NCBI GenBank assembly: GCA_018267055.1
Contig: JAFDZF010000020.1
Location: forward strand, 1-32,867
Reading direction: 5' to 3'
Length of the DNA stretch: 32,867 bases
DNA from: Bacteroidota bacterium
GTDB taxonomy: Bacteria; Bacteroidota; Bacteroidia; Flavobacteriales_F; PHOS-HE28
Below are positions 17,567-25,832 of this stretch, in pieces. The position numbers and the translations under genes are program-made. Position 1 is the stretch's first letter; the number at the start of each line of letters is the position of its first letter. The notes under the pieces are model-generated. The model was not told the DNA's origin. It worked only from the letters and a program-made list of their open reading frames with translations, and did no database searches.

Positions 17567-17586
17567 GGGGAGCCGCCGGCCTCCCC
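17567..17586. other. Hairpin in the gap before the CorC-type gene
   Basis: GGGGAG and CTCCCC form a 6-bp stem with an 8-nt loop inside the 60-nt gap between the small membrane protein and the CorC gene. The adjacent CCCC/GGGG run (CCCCTTTACGGGG on the minus strand) can compete with it. No T-run. Could modulate read-through. Confidence 0.3.
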
Positions 17587-17595
17587 GTAAAGGGG

Positions 17596-17820
17596 TCAGT
17601 GGCGCGGGGGGTCCGATCCGTGCTGCCGGGCCTCCCACTCGGCCATCTTGCGGCGGGTGAAGCGACGGTAGGCCCACATGGCCGCGCAGACCAGCGGGAA
17701 CCAGAGCCAGAACTGCCCGGCCACCCAGCCCTGGGTGGTGATGACGTACACGGCCCACCCCGCGGTGGCCACGGCCAGCACGAGCCAGAACAGCTCCATG
17801 AAACGGGCGAACTTCTGCAT
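17596..17820 (-). CDS. Small two-helix membrane protein between lptC and the CorC gene
   Basis: A 74-residue protein with two hydrophobic segments: LFWLVLAVATAGWAVYVI, and FWLWFPLVCAAMWAYRRF followed by RRKMAEWE. The order suggests a hairpin with both ends in the cytoplasm. Its ATG abuts the lptC stop with no gap, so it is almost certainly translated from the same message. I recall similar short proteins at this place in other Bacteroidota, but know of no assigned function. The tail is charged and ends GSDPPRH. Confidence 0.75.
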   Translation of the reverse strand: MQKFARFMELFWLVLAVATAGWAVYVITTQGWVAGQFWLWFPLVCAAMWAYRRFTRRKMAEWEARQHGSDPPRH

Positions 17821-18396
17821 CTACCGGGCGGTCTTGGCCGGTGCCAAGGTATCGCTCCGTTCGATGAACAGGGTGCCGGTGATGCGCCGCACGGTATAGC
17901 GGCTGAAATCCTGGTCGGCATCGAGCCCCTGCCCGTAGATGATATCGCGGGCCCGCACGATCTTCACCGGGCGGTCGGTGCGCACGCGGCCGCTGTCCTG
18001 GCTCCAGGTGAGGTGCTCGGTCTCCAGCCGTTCGCCGCGCGTGTTGGTGAAGACCACCTGCTCGTCCACCTCCATCCGGCGTTCCTTGCTCCGGATGGTC
18101 CCGCGCCGCGCGGTGAGCACGCTGCCCTCGCGCCCCAGGCTGTCGAAGAACATCAGCTCGACGCCGCCGCCCAGTTCGGTGTGCGGGCGGTCGCCCGTGG
18201 CGTACTCGGCGATGGTGCCGGCGCGCAGGCGGTTGCGCACGCGGCCGCTGTCGGAATAGAAGTACTCGGCGTCGGTGGTGAGGCGGTCGGGGCCGTCGGC
18301 CGGGACCTCGATGGCGGCCACGCGGTCCAGGTCGTTCTTGCAGGCCCCGAGGCACGCGGCCCACACGCCCAGCACGATCCAGCCGCGCCGCCTCAT
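17821..18396 (-). CDS. lptC: LPS export ABC transporter periplasmic protein LptC (lipoprotein form)
   Basis: A 191-residue protein. The N-terminus MRRRGWIVLGVWAACLGAC is a lipoprotein signal with lipobox LGAC, so it is probably lipid-anchored rather than helix-anchored as in E. coli. The rest has the LptC beta-jellyroll pattern: LTTDAEYFYSDSGRVRNRLRAGTIAEY, GVELMFFDSLGREGSVLTARRGTI, ERMEVDEQVVFTNTRGERLETEHLTW (with one extra Arg) and the bridge-like DIIYGQGLDADQDFSRYTVRRITGTLFI. It would pass lipopolysaccharide from LptB2FG to LptA. The ATG at 18396 overlaps the upstream stop (ATGA). An in-frame ATG at 18459 is rejected because it precedes the signal peptide. Confidence 0.88.
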   Translation of the reverse strand: MRRRGWIVLGVWAACLGACKNDLDRVAAIEVPADGPDRLTTDAEYFYSDSGRVRNRLRAGTIAEYATGDRPHTELGGGVELMFFDSLGREGSVLTARRGTIRSKERRMEVDEQVVFTNTRGERLETEHLTWSQDSGRVRTDRPVKIVRARDIIYGQGLDADQDFSRYTVRRITGTLFIERSDTLAPAKTAR

Positions 18397-19745
18397 TGGA
18401 TCTTCGGGGGCACGAACCACCGCTCGCCCTTCCACGGGGTGAGCGTGATCCCGATCCACAGGGTGGCGTAGCGCTCCTCGATGAGGCCGTCGGACGTGGT
18501 GCCGCGCCGGCCCACCTCCCCGCCGATGTGCAGGTAGCTGCTGCTCTGCACGGCGTTCACGGGGATCGAGATGCCTCCGGTGATGGCCGCCCGCGTCAGG
18601 CCGTGGCCCCGCACCTCCAGGTAGTCGTCGCCATAGCGTGCGCCGGCCCGGTAGATGGCCCGCTGGAACAGGCCGCCCTCATTGGCCGGCTTGAAGCGCG
18701 CGCCCACCGCATAGGTCATGGCGTTGCGCAACGGCGCCGGCAGGCCGTACCCGTTCACGTCCACCTTCGTGCCGCTCCAGTCGCGGGCGCGCACCTCCGC
18801 GGTGAACATCCAGCGCTCGCTCTGCACGCTCGCCCCCACGCCGAGCCCCACCGGCACGTCCATCGTGCCGCGGGTGTCCACCGGGGTGCCGATGGTGTCG
18901 CGGAAGCTCTCGAGGTTGTTGGTGGTGAGCGCGTATGAATTGACGAACTCCTGGTGGCGCGCCGTGAAGACGGTGGGCAGCTGCACGTTCACGCCCACGG
19001 CGTAACGCCAGTTGTCCGTGTCCTTCACCCGCCGCCTGGTGAGGTCGCCCTGCCACAGCACCCCCAGGTCGGCCGTGGGCGCCCGCAGCACCAGCGTGGA
19101 GAAGGCGCGCGTGCTGCTGAACTCCGCTCCCGCGGGGTAGACGGCGTCACGCGTCTGCTCGATGCTGCCGAAGAGGAAATCGAAGTTGGCCCCCACCGAT
19201 ACCCGCGTCCCCAGATTGCCCACGGTGTCGGCGCGCTGCTGGTGCAGCACCCGTCCCAGGCCGAAGAACGCGCGGTCGAGGCCGCCGCTGCCGACGTACT
19301 TGTACTTGATGGCGCCCCCATCGAAGGAGCGCTGTTGGGTGGTGGTGTAGCCCACGTCCGAATAAGGCGTCAGGCCCAGGGCCATCCCCCATTTCCCGCG
19401 GGAGAAGGGCACCCCGATGCTGAAGCCGCTCAGCCCGGCGTCCTTGCGCTGCACATTGCCCGCCGACGAGGAGAACCGCGTGGAGCGCGCCGCCACGTTG
19501 GCCTCGAAGACCGGCCGGTAGAGCCCCGTGTACGAGGCGGGATTGCCCAGCACCACGCTGAACGGCTCGGTGAAGGCCACCCCTGTGCCGCCCATCAAGG
19601 CCTGCGACACCTGGCTCGTGCTCACCAGGTCGCCCAGCCCGTAGGCGCTGTAAGGGGAATCGGTGCCACCTTGCGCACGCGCCGATACGCCGGCGTCAGC
19701 GAGCAGCAGCAGCGCCGCGATCCGGGTCGTGGAGGAAAAGCGCAT
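18393..19745 (-). CDS. FadL/OMPP1-like outer-membrane protein
   Basis: A 450-residue barrel with signal peptide MRFSSTTRIAALLLLADAGVSARA. The mature N-terminus, YSAYGLGDLVSTSQVSQALMGGTGVAFTEPFSVVLGNPASYTGL, resembles the hatch region of FadL/OMPP1 proteins (G-G-T-G-x-A then NPAS). Repeated amphipathic strands follow. The C-terminus has ATLWIGITLTPWKGERWFVPPKIQ. FadL relatives carry hydrophobic compounds across the outer membrane; substrate unknown. The start lies inside the end of coaX (50-bp overlap on the same strand), and the stop overlaps the lptC start. The ATG at 19745 is preferred to 19754 because it directly begins the signal peptide. Confidence 0.8.
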   Translation of the reverse strand: MRFSSTTRIAALLLLADAGVSARAQGGTDSPYSAYGLGDLVSTSQVSQALMGGTGVAFTEPFSVVLGNPASYTGLYRPVFEANVAARSTRFSSSAGNVQRKDAGLSGFSIGVPFSRGKWGMALGLTPYSDVGYTTTQQRSFDGGAIKYKYVGSGGLDRAFFGLGRVLHQQRADTVGNLGTRVSVGANFDFLFGSIEQTRDAVYPAGAEFSSTRAFSTLVLRAPTADLGVLWQGDLTRRRVKDTDNWRYAVGVNVQLPTVFTARHQEFVNSYALTTNNLESFRDTIGTPVDTRGTMDVPVGLGVGASVQSERWMFTAEVRARDWSGTKVDVNGYGLPAPLRNAMTYAVGARFKPANEGGLFQRAIYRAGARYGDDYLEVRGHGLTRAAITGGISIPVNAVQSSSYLHIGGEVGRRGTTSDGLIEERYATLWIGITLTPWKGERWFVPPKIQ

Positions 19746-20457
19746 GAAGGCCAAGGAGGGTCAGCGAAGGGTGCGCAAAGATGCCGTTTTTCAACGCCCT
19801 GGCGAACCGGGGGGCATCTCCGCCGGTCAGCACAACGGCGAGGTCCGGCCATTGTTGCCTGAACGCGCCGATGAAGCCCTCCAGCTCAAGGCGCAGGCCA
19901 TGGTGCGTCCCCGCCGCCAGGGACCCGACCGTGTCGGTGCCCAGCAGGGCCGCGTCCTCCGGGGGGTCCACGTCCGGGAGGCGGGCGCTGTAGGCATGCA
20001 TGGCGCGTGCGCGCATGCGCAGGCCGGGGGTGATGGCGCCGCCGTGGTAGGCGCCCGCTCCGTCCACCAGGTCGTAGGTGACGCAGGTGCCCAGGTCGAT
20101 GGCCAGCGCCGCGCGTCCGGGGAACAGCTGCATGGCCCCCACGGCATCGGCCAGCCGGTCCACGCCCAGGGTGGCGGGCGTGCCGTAGGCGTTCCGCAGC
20201 GGAGCGGGGCTGGCGCCGGTGATCTCCGTCACGGGGCCCAGCGTCCGCAGGAAGGCGAGCAGCGCCTCGTCCCGCTCCGCCACGGAGCCCACGACCACGG
20301 CCCGGGGACGGACGGGGCCCAGGAACGCCGCCACCGCGGCCGCATCCCCGTGCCGGGCGGTGTCGCGCGCCACGATGCGCCCCTCCGCGAAAAGGGCCAG
20401 CTTGATGCGGGTGTTGCCCACGTCCAGCACCAGATCCGTATCCACATGGTCCATCAT
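19696..20457 (-). CDS. coaX: Type III pantothenate kinase CoaX
   Basis: A 253-residue enzyme that phosphorylates pantothenate in the first step of coenzyme A synthesis. ASKHA-fold motifs are visible: phosphate-1 LVLDVGNTRIKLALF, the pantothenate/dimer motif YGTPATLGVDRLADAVGA, LAIDLGTCVTYDLVD (phosphate-2) and YHGGAITPGLRMRARAMHAYSARLP, then GTDTVGSLAAGTHHG and VVLTGGDA. Length matches the family. Two adjacent ATGs (20457 and 20454) are possible starts. The last 50 bases overlap the signal-peptide coding part of the next gene. It starts the minus-strand string coaX-OMP-lptC-small protein-corC. Confidence 0.95.
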   Translation of the reverse strand: MMDHVDTDLVLDVGNTRIKLALFAEGRIVARDTARHGDAAAVAAFLGPVRPRAVVVGSVAERDEALLAFLRTLGPVTEITGASPAPLRNAYGTPATLGVDRLADAVGAMQLFPGRAALAIDLGTCVTYDLVDGAGAYHGGAITPGLRMRARAMHAYSARLPDVDPPEDAALLGTDTVGSLAAGTHHGLRLELEGFIGAFRQQWPDLAVVLTGGDAPRFARALKNGIFAHPSLTLLGLHALFLHDPDRGAAAAR

Positions 20458-20470
20458 TGCATCATCCTTC

Positions 20471-20478
20471 TATCTTTG
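20471..20478 (+). promoter_or_regulatory. -7 promoter box for tRNA-Phe
   Basis: TATCTTTG fits the Bacteroidota TAnnTTTG consensus exactly and lies 50 nt before the tRNA 5' end. A -33 TTTG at the proper spacing was not found. Its ATCTTTG is repeated inverted at 20508-20514, giving a divergent arrangement with coaX. Confidence 0.5.
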
Positions 20479-20507
20479 CCGCCCCTTGCCCGGGCGCCTT
20501 CGCCGGA

Positions 20508-20515
20508 CAAAGATC
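20508..20515 (-). promoter_or_regulatory. Possible -7 promoter box for coaX
   Basis: On the minus strand GATCTTTG differs from TAnnTTTG only at its first base and lies 50 nt before the coaX ATG. With the plus-strand box at 20471 it forms a back-to-back promoter pair. Confidence 0.35.
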
Positions 20516-20528
20516 GCAGGAACAGCCT

Positions 20529-20604
20529 GGTGCCTTAGCTCAGCTGGTAGAGCAACGGATTGAAAATCCGTGTGTCCCCAGTTCGATTCTGGGAGGCACC
20601 ACCA
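20529..20604 (+). tRNA. tRNA-Phe (anticodon GAA)
   Basis: A complete cloverleaf can be drawn. The acceptor stem GGTGCCT pairs with AGGCACC. The D arm is GCTCAGCTGGTAGAGC. The anticodon stem ACGGA/TCCGT encloses loop TTGAAAA with anticodon GAA at 20562-20564. A short variable loop precedes the T arm CCCAG-TTCGATT-CTGGG. The discriminator base A is at 20601, and CCA is encoded at 20602-20604. A terminator follows immediately. Confidence 0.97.
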
Positions 20605-20634
20605 CCGAAGCCCCTTCACGGGGCTTCGGCTTTT
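20605..20634 (+). terminator. Intrinsic terminator of tRNA-Phe
   Basis: CCGAAGCCCC and GGGGCTTCGG form a perfect 10-bp GC-rich stem around a 5-nt TTCAC loop, followed by CTTTT. It begins directly after the tRNA CCA end. Confidence 0.9.
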
Positions 20635-20654
20635 CCTGGCCTTCCCCTCCGGCC

Positions 20655-20725
20655 GCATGACGATCGCATGACATCCCCTCCCGCTTCTACCCCGATCGTG
20701 GTATTGCGCCGCCCGGACCTCCGGG
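20655..20725. promoter_or_regulatory. Repeat-bearing leader of the imelysin operon
   Basis: The 130-nt stretch between the tRNA terminator and the imelysin ATG holds a tandem direct repeat, GCATGAC-GATC-GCATGAC (20655-20672). It also holds a short palindrome, CCCGGA-CC-TCCGGG (20712-20725). Either could bind a regulator such as an iron-responsive one, but neither resembles a Fur box closely. No TAnnTTTG box was found. Confidence 0.3.
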
Positions 20726-20764
20726 GTTGCTTCGCGGTCCGAAACCACCCCGTTCCGCCCCCCG

Positions 20765-21957
20765 ATGAAAAAGACCCTGCTGCTCGCCCTGAGCTTCGTC
20801 GTGCTGGTGTCCGCCTGCAAGAAGGACGATGACGATCCCGCCACGCCGACGGATCCCGGCAGCTCCGACCTGGCCGCCGCCAAGCAGAACGCCGTGGCGA
20901 ACTATGCCGCCATGGTGCATGCCAACTACAGCGATGCCCTGCTCGGGGGCCAGGTCCTGAAGGCCGCCATCGATGCGTTCGTGGCCGCCCCCAGCGCCAA
21001 CGGGTTCGACCTCTGCAAGCAGGCCTGGCTGGCGGCCCGCGGCCCCTACGGGCAGACGGAGGTGTACCGCTTCTACAATGGGCCCATCGACGACGAGGAC
21101 GGGCCCGAGGGCCGGATGAACGCCTGGCCGATGGACGAGGTGTACGTGGACTACGTCGTGGGCGACGCCGCCGCCGGCATCATCAACCACCCGGAGACCT
21201 ACCCCGTCATCGACCAGGACCTGATCGTCTCGCTGAACGAGGCCGGGGGCGAGGCCAACATCAGCACGGGCTACCATGCCATCGAGTTCCTCCTGTGGGG
21301 GCAGGACCTCAGCGCGGTCTCCGCCGGTGAGCGCCCCTACACCGACTACCTGACCACCGGCGGCACCGCCGCCAACCAGGACCGCCGCGGCGCCTACCTG
21401 AAGGCGTGCGTCACCCTGCTGGTGGAGGACCTGCAGTCGCTCGTGGACGCCTGGGCTCCCGGCAGCAGCAGCAACTACCGCCACGGCTTCGAGCACGGCG
21501 ACGTGAACACCGCGCTCACCGCCATGCTGCAAGGCATGGGCTTCCTGAGCAAGGGCGAACTGGCCGGCGAGCGCATGGAAGTGGCCTACAACACGCAGCT
21601 GCAGGAGGACGAGCACAGCTGCTTCAGCGACAACACGCACACCGACATCCACATGAACGCCAAGGGCATCCAGAACGTGTACCTGGGCTCGTACACCCGC
21701 GTGGACGGCTCGGTGGTGAGCGGCACCAGCATCAAGGACGTGCTGACCCTGGTGAACAGCAGCCTGGCCCAGCAGACCACCGATGCCATCGCGAACGCGA
21801 CCGCACAGGCCATGGCCATCCCCGCGCCGTTCGACCAGGACATCCTGGCGGGGAACCCCAACCGGGAACAGGTGCACACCGCCATCCTCGCGCTGAAGGC
21901 CTCCGGCGACCGCATCGCCGCGGCCGCGGCGGGGCTCGGCCTCACCATCGTCATCCA

Positions 21958-21961
<4 letters not shown>
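20765..21961 (+). CDS. Imelysin-family (peptidase M75-type) lipoprotein, first copy
   Basis: A 398-residue predicted lipoprotein. The signal MKKTLLLALSFVVLVSAC ends in a lipobox Cys followed by KKDDDD; in some Bacteroidota acidic residues after the Cys act as an export signal to the cell surface. The imelysin domain spans most of the rest, with the family GxHxxE motif intact in G169-Y-H171-A-I-E174-FLLWGQD. Also visible are YGQTEVYRFYNGPID, MNAWPMDEVYVDYVVG and the C-terminal DQDILAGNPNREQV. Imelysins are iron-regulated proteins thought to bind iron or another metal and act in uptake; proteolysis is not established. The stop is overlapped by the GTG start of the next gene. It is the first gene of a five-gene operon. 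Confidence 0.93.
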
Positions 21962-23387
<1,426 letters not shown>

Positions 23388-23388
<1 letters not shown>

Positions 23389-24521
23389 TGACGATGAAGA
23401 CCTGGGAACGCCCCCTGCTCCTCGCCGCCGCCACGGCCATGGCGGCCATGGCCCTGCTCTCGGCCTGCAAGAAGGACGATGACCCCGCGCCCGAGGACCG
23501 GTTCGACCGCACGGCGCTGCTGAGCGACGTGGCGCACCGTGTGATCGTGCCGGCCTACGACGCGCTGGCGCTCTCCGCGGATTCGCTCCGCGATGCGGCA
23601 CAGGCCTTCGCCGCCGCACCGGACGACGCCGCGCTGCAGGCCCTGCGCACCCGCTGGAACGCGGCCAGGGAGCGCTGGGCGGCCTGCGAGATGTTCCGCT
23701 TCGCCTTCCAGTACGAGCAGTCCATCAACGACCAGATCGCGAGCTGGCCCATCAATGCTACGGTGATCGAGGGCGAGATCGGCGGTAGCGGGCCGATCGA
23801 CGAGGCTTACATCACTTCCACCGGTACCACACGCAAGGGCTTCTCCGCCGTCGAATACCTGCTCTACACCGCGCCGGACGATCCCGCGGCCGTGGTCGCC
23901 GCCTTCACCACCGGCGCCCATGCGGACCGCCGCGCGACCTACCTGGTCTCGCTCTGCACGCACATCGCCGCGCGCACCCGCGCCCTGGCGCAGGCCTGGG
24001 ATACCGATGGGCAGAACTATGCGTCCACCTTCATCAGCAACACGCAGAGCGACATCAGCGGCTCGCTGAACCTGCTGGTGAACGCCTGGGTGGAGCACAT
24101 CGAGTACACGCGGCGCATGAAGGTGGAGATCCCGCACGGCATCGAGAACGGCGGCACGCCCCTGCCCGATGCGGTGGAGGACCGCCGCTCGCACCGCTCG
24201 CTCGCGAACATCCGCGCCGGCATCCGGCAATGGAAGGCCATCCTCTCCTGCGGCGACGGCACCGGCATCGACGACAACCTCGATGCGGTGGACGCACGCT
24301 ACGAAGGGTCCGCGCTGTCGGGCAGGATCCGCGCACAGCTCGACGCCTGCACCGCGGCCTGCGACGCCATCACCGTGCCGCTGGACGAGGCCGTGTTGTC
24401 ACAGCCCGAGGCCGTGGACGCGCTGTACCTGGCGATCAAGCGGCTCACCGTGCTCACCAAGCTGGACATGGCCTCGAGCCTGGGGGTGATCATCACCTTC
24501 AGCGACAACGACGGCGACTGA
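23388..24521 (+). CDS. Imelysin-family lipoprotein, second copy with altered motif
   Basis: A 377-residue paralogue-like partner of the gene at 20765. The ATG overlaps the upstream stop by one base (TGATG); a second ATG two codons on (23394) is also possible. The lipoprotein signal ends LLSAC followed by KKDDDPAPED, again with the acidic cluster seen in surface lipoproteins. Imelysin features include EMFRFAFQYEQSINDQIASWPIN and RMKVEIPHGIENGGTPLPDAVEDRRSHRS. The usual GxHxxE motif reads G151-F-S153-A-V-E156-YLLY, so the His is replaced by Ser, as in some paired imelysin copies. Metal coordination therefore probably differs from the first copy. The next gene starts 3 nt after the stop. Confidence 0.9.
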
Positions 24522-24524
24522 CCC

Positions 24525-25832
24525 ATGGTGCGGGCGCTTCTCCGTGGACGCAGCGGCATCGCCCCCCTGGTGGTGTTCCGCATCGCGTTCGGGACGCTGA
24601 TGACCGCCGGCCTGGTGCGCTTCTGGGCCAAGGGCTGGATCGAGGCGCTCTACGTGAAGCCCGCGTTCTTCTTCTCCTACTACGGGTTCGACTGGGTGAA
24701 GCCGCTCGGCTCGGCCGGCATGCATGCGGTGTTCGCCGTGCTGATCGCCTGCACCGTGTGCATCGCCGCCGGCCTGTTCCACCGCGTCGCGGCCATCGGC
24801 TTCTTCACGCTCTTCACCTACGTGGAGCTGATCGACCGCACGAACTACCTGAACCATTACTACTTCATCAGCCTGGCGGCCCTGCTGCTGTGCGTGCTGC
24901 CCGCGCACCGCGCGTTCTCGCTGGACGTGCGGCTCAGACGCGTGCGGCCCGCGGAGCAGGTCCCCACGGTCCTCGTGCGGACGGTGCAGCTGCAGCTCGC
25001 GCTGGTGTACTTCTTCGCGGGCATCGCCAAGATCAATGCCGACTGGCTGCTCGAGGCCCAGCCCCTGCGCACCTGGCTGCATGCGCGCGCGGACCTTCCC
25101 CTGCTCGGGCCCTGGCTGCAGGCGCCATGGGCGGCCTACCTCTTCAGCTGGTGCGGCATGCTCTTCGACACCACCATCGCCTTCTTCCTCTTCCCGCGCC
25201 GGACCGCCGCGATGGCCTATGCGACGGCGTTCGTCTTCCATGCCCTCACCGCGGTGCTCTTCCCCGGCATCGGCATGTTCCCCTTCATCATGATGGCGTG
25301 TGCCGTGGTCTTCCTGCCCGAGGCGTGGCTCCGGCGTGTGCTGCTGCGCCTCGGGTGGAAGCCGGCATCCGCGCCCGCGGAGGTGCGGGTGGGCCCGGCG
25401 CTGCGGGTGCTGCTGCCCGCGTACTTCGCCGTGCAGGTGCTCCTGCCCATGCGCTATCTGCTCTACCCGGGCCGCCTGTTCTACAACGAGGAAGGCTACC
25501 GCTTCTCGTGGCGCGTGATGCTGATGGAGAAGGCCGGCACGGTGTTCTTCACCCTGCGGGATCCCGCCACCGGCCAGCGCTTCGGCGTGACCAACAGCGA
25601 CTACCTCACGCGCCAGCAGGAGCAACAGATGAGCACGCAGCCGGACATGATCCTGCAGTTCGCCCACCACCTGAAGGCGGTGAACGCGTGGCGCGTGCCC
25701 GACGCGGAAGTCTACGCCGAAGCCTATGTGGGCGTGAACGGCCACGGCAGCCGCCTGTTCATCGACCCGCAGGTGGACCTGGCGCGGCAGCGCGACGGGC
25801 TGGGCGAAAAGACCTGGGTGTATGACCGGTGA
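24525..25832 (+). CDS. HTTM-domain membrane protein, vitamin K-dependent gamma-carboxylase-like
   Basis: A 435-residue multi-pass protein. The N-terminal membrane half (about 1-290) corresponds to the HTTM domain: RIAFGTLMTAGLVRFWAKGWIEALYVKP, DRTNYLNHYYFISLAALLL, VYFFAGIAKINADWLLEAQPLRTWL and FSWCGMLFDTTIAFFLF. From memory of human GGCX, its active-site Lys218 (AGVKKLDADW) matches K169 in AGIAKINADW, and its His160 (NNHSYL) matches H111 in LNHYYF. The soluble C-terminal part, GRLFYNEEGYRFSWRVMLMEKAGTVFFTLRDPATG, also follows the eukaryotic enzyme. Bacterial homologues such as the Leptospira protein are reported to epoxidise vitamin K without proven carboxylation. The start is 3 nt after the imelysin stop, and the end overlaps the TonB receptor start by 11 bp. 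The substrate is unknown. Confidence 0.9.
   Translation: MVRALLRGRSGIAPLVVFRIAFGTLMTAGLVRFWAKGWIEALYVKPAFFFSYYGFDWVKPLGSAGMHAVFAVLIACTVCIAAGLFHRVAAIGFFTLFTYVELIDRTNYLNHYYFISLAALLLCVLPAHRAFSLDVRLRRVRPAEQVPTVLVRTVQLQLALVYFFAGIAKINADWLLEAQPLRTWLHARADLPLLGPWLQAPWAAYLFSWCGMLFDTTIAFFLFPRRTAAMAYATAFVFHALTAVLFPGIGMFPFIMMACAVVFLPEAWLRRVLLRLGWKPASAPAEVRVGPALRVLLPAYFAVQVLLPMRYLLYPGRLFYNEEGYRFSWRVMLMEKAGTVFFTLRDPATGQRFGVTNSDYLTRQQEQQMSTQPDMILQFAHHLKAVNAWRVPDAEVYAEAYVGVNGHGSRLFIDPQVDLARQRDGLGEKTWVYDR

Noticed and set aside
16132-18471. A 779-codon plus-strand frame opposite corC, the small protein and lptC
   Set aside because: It spans several well-supported minus-strand genes and their gaps, and its composition is that of a shadow frame.
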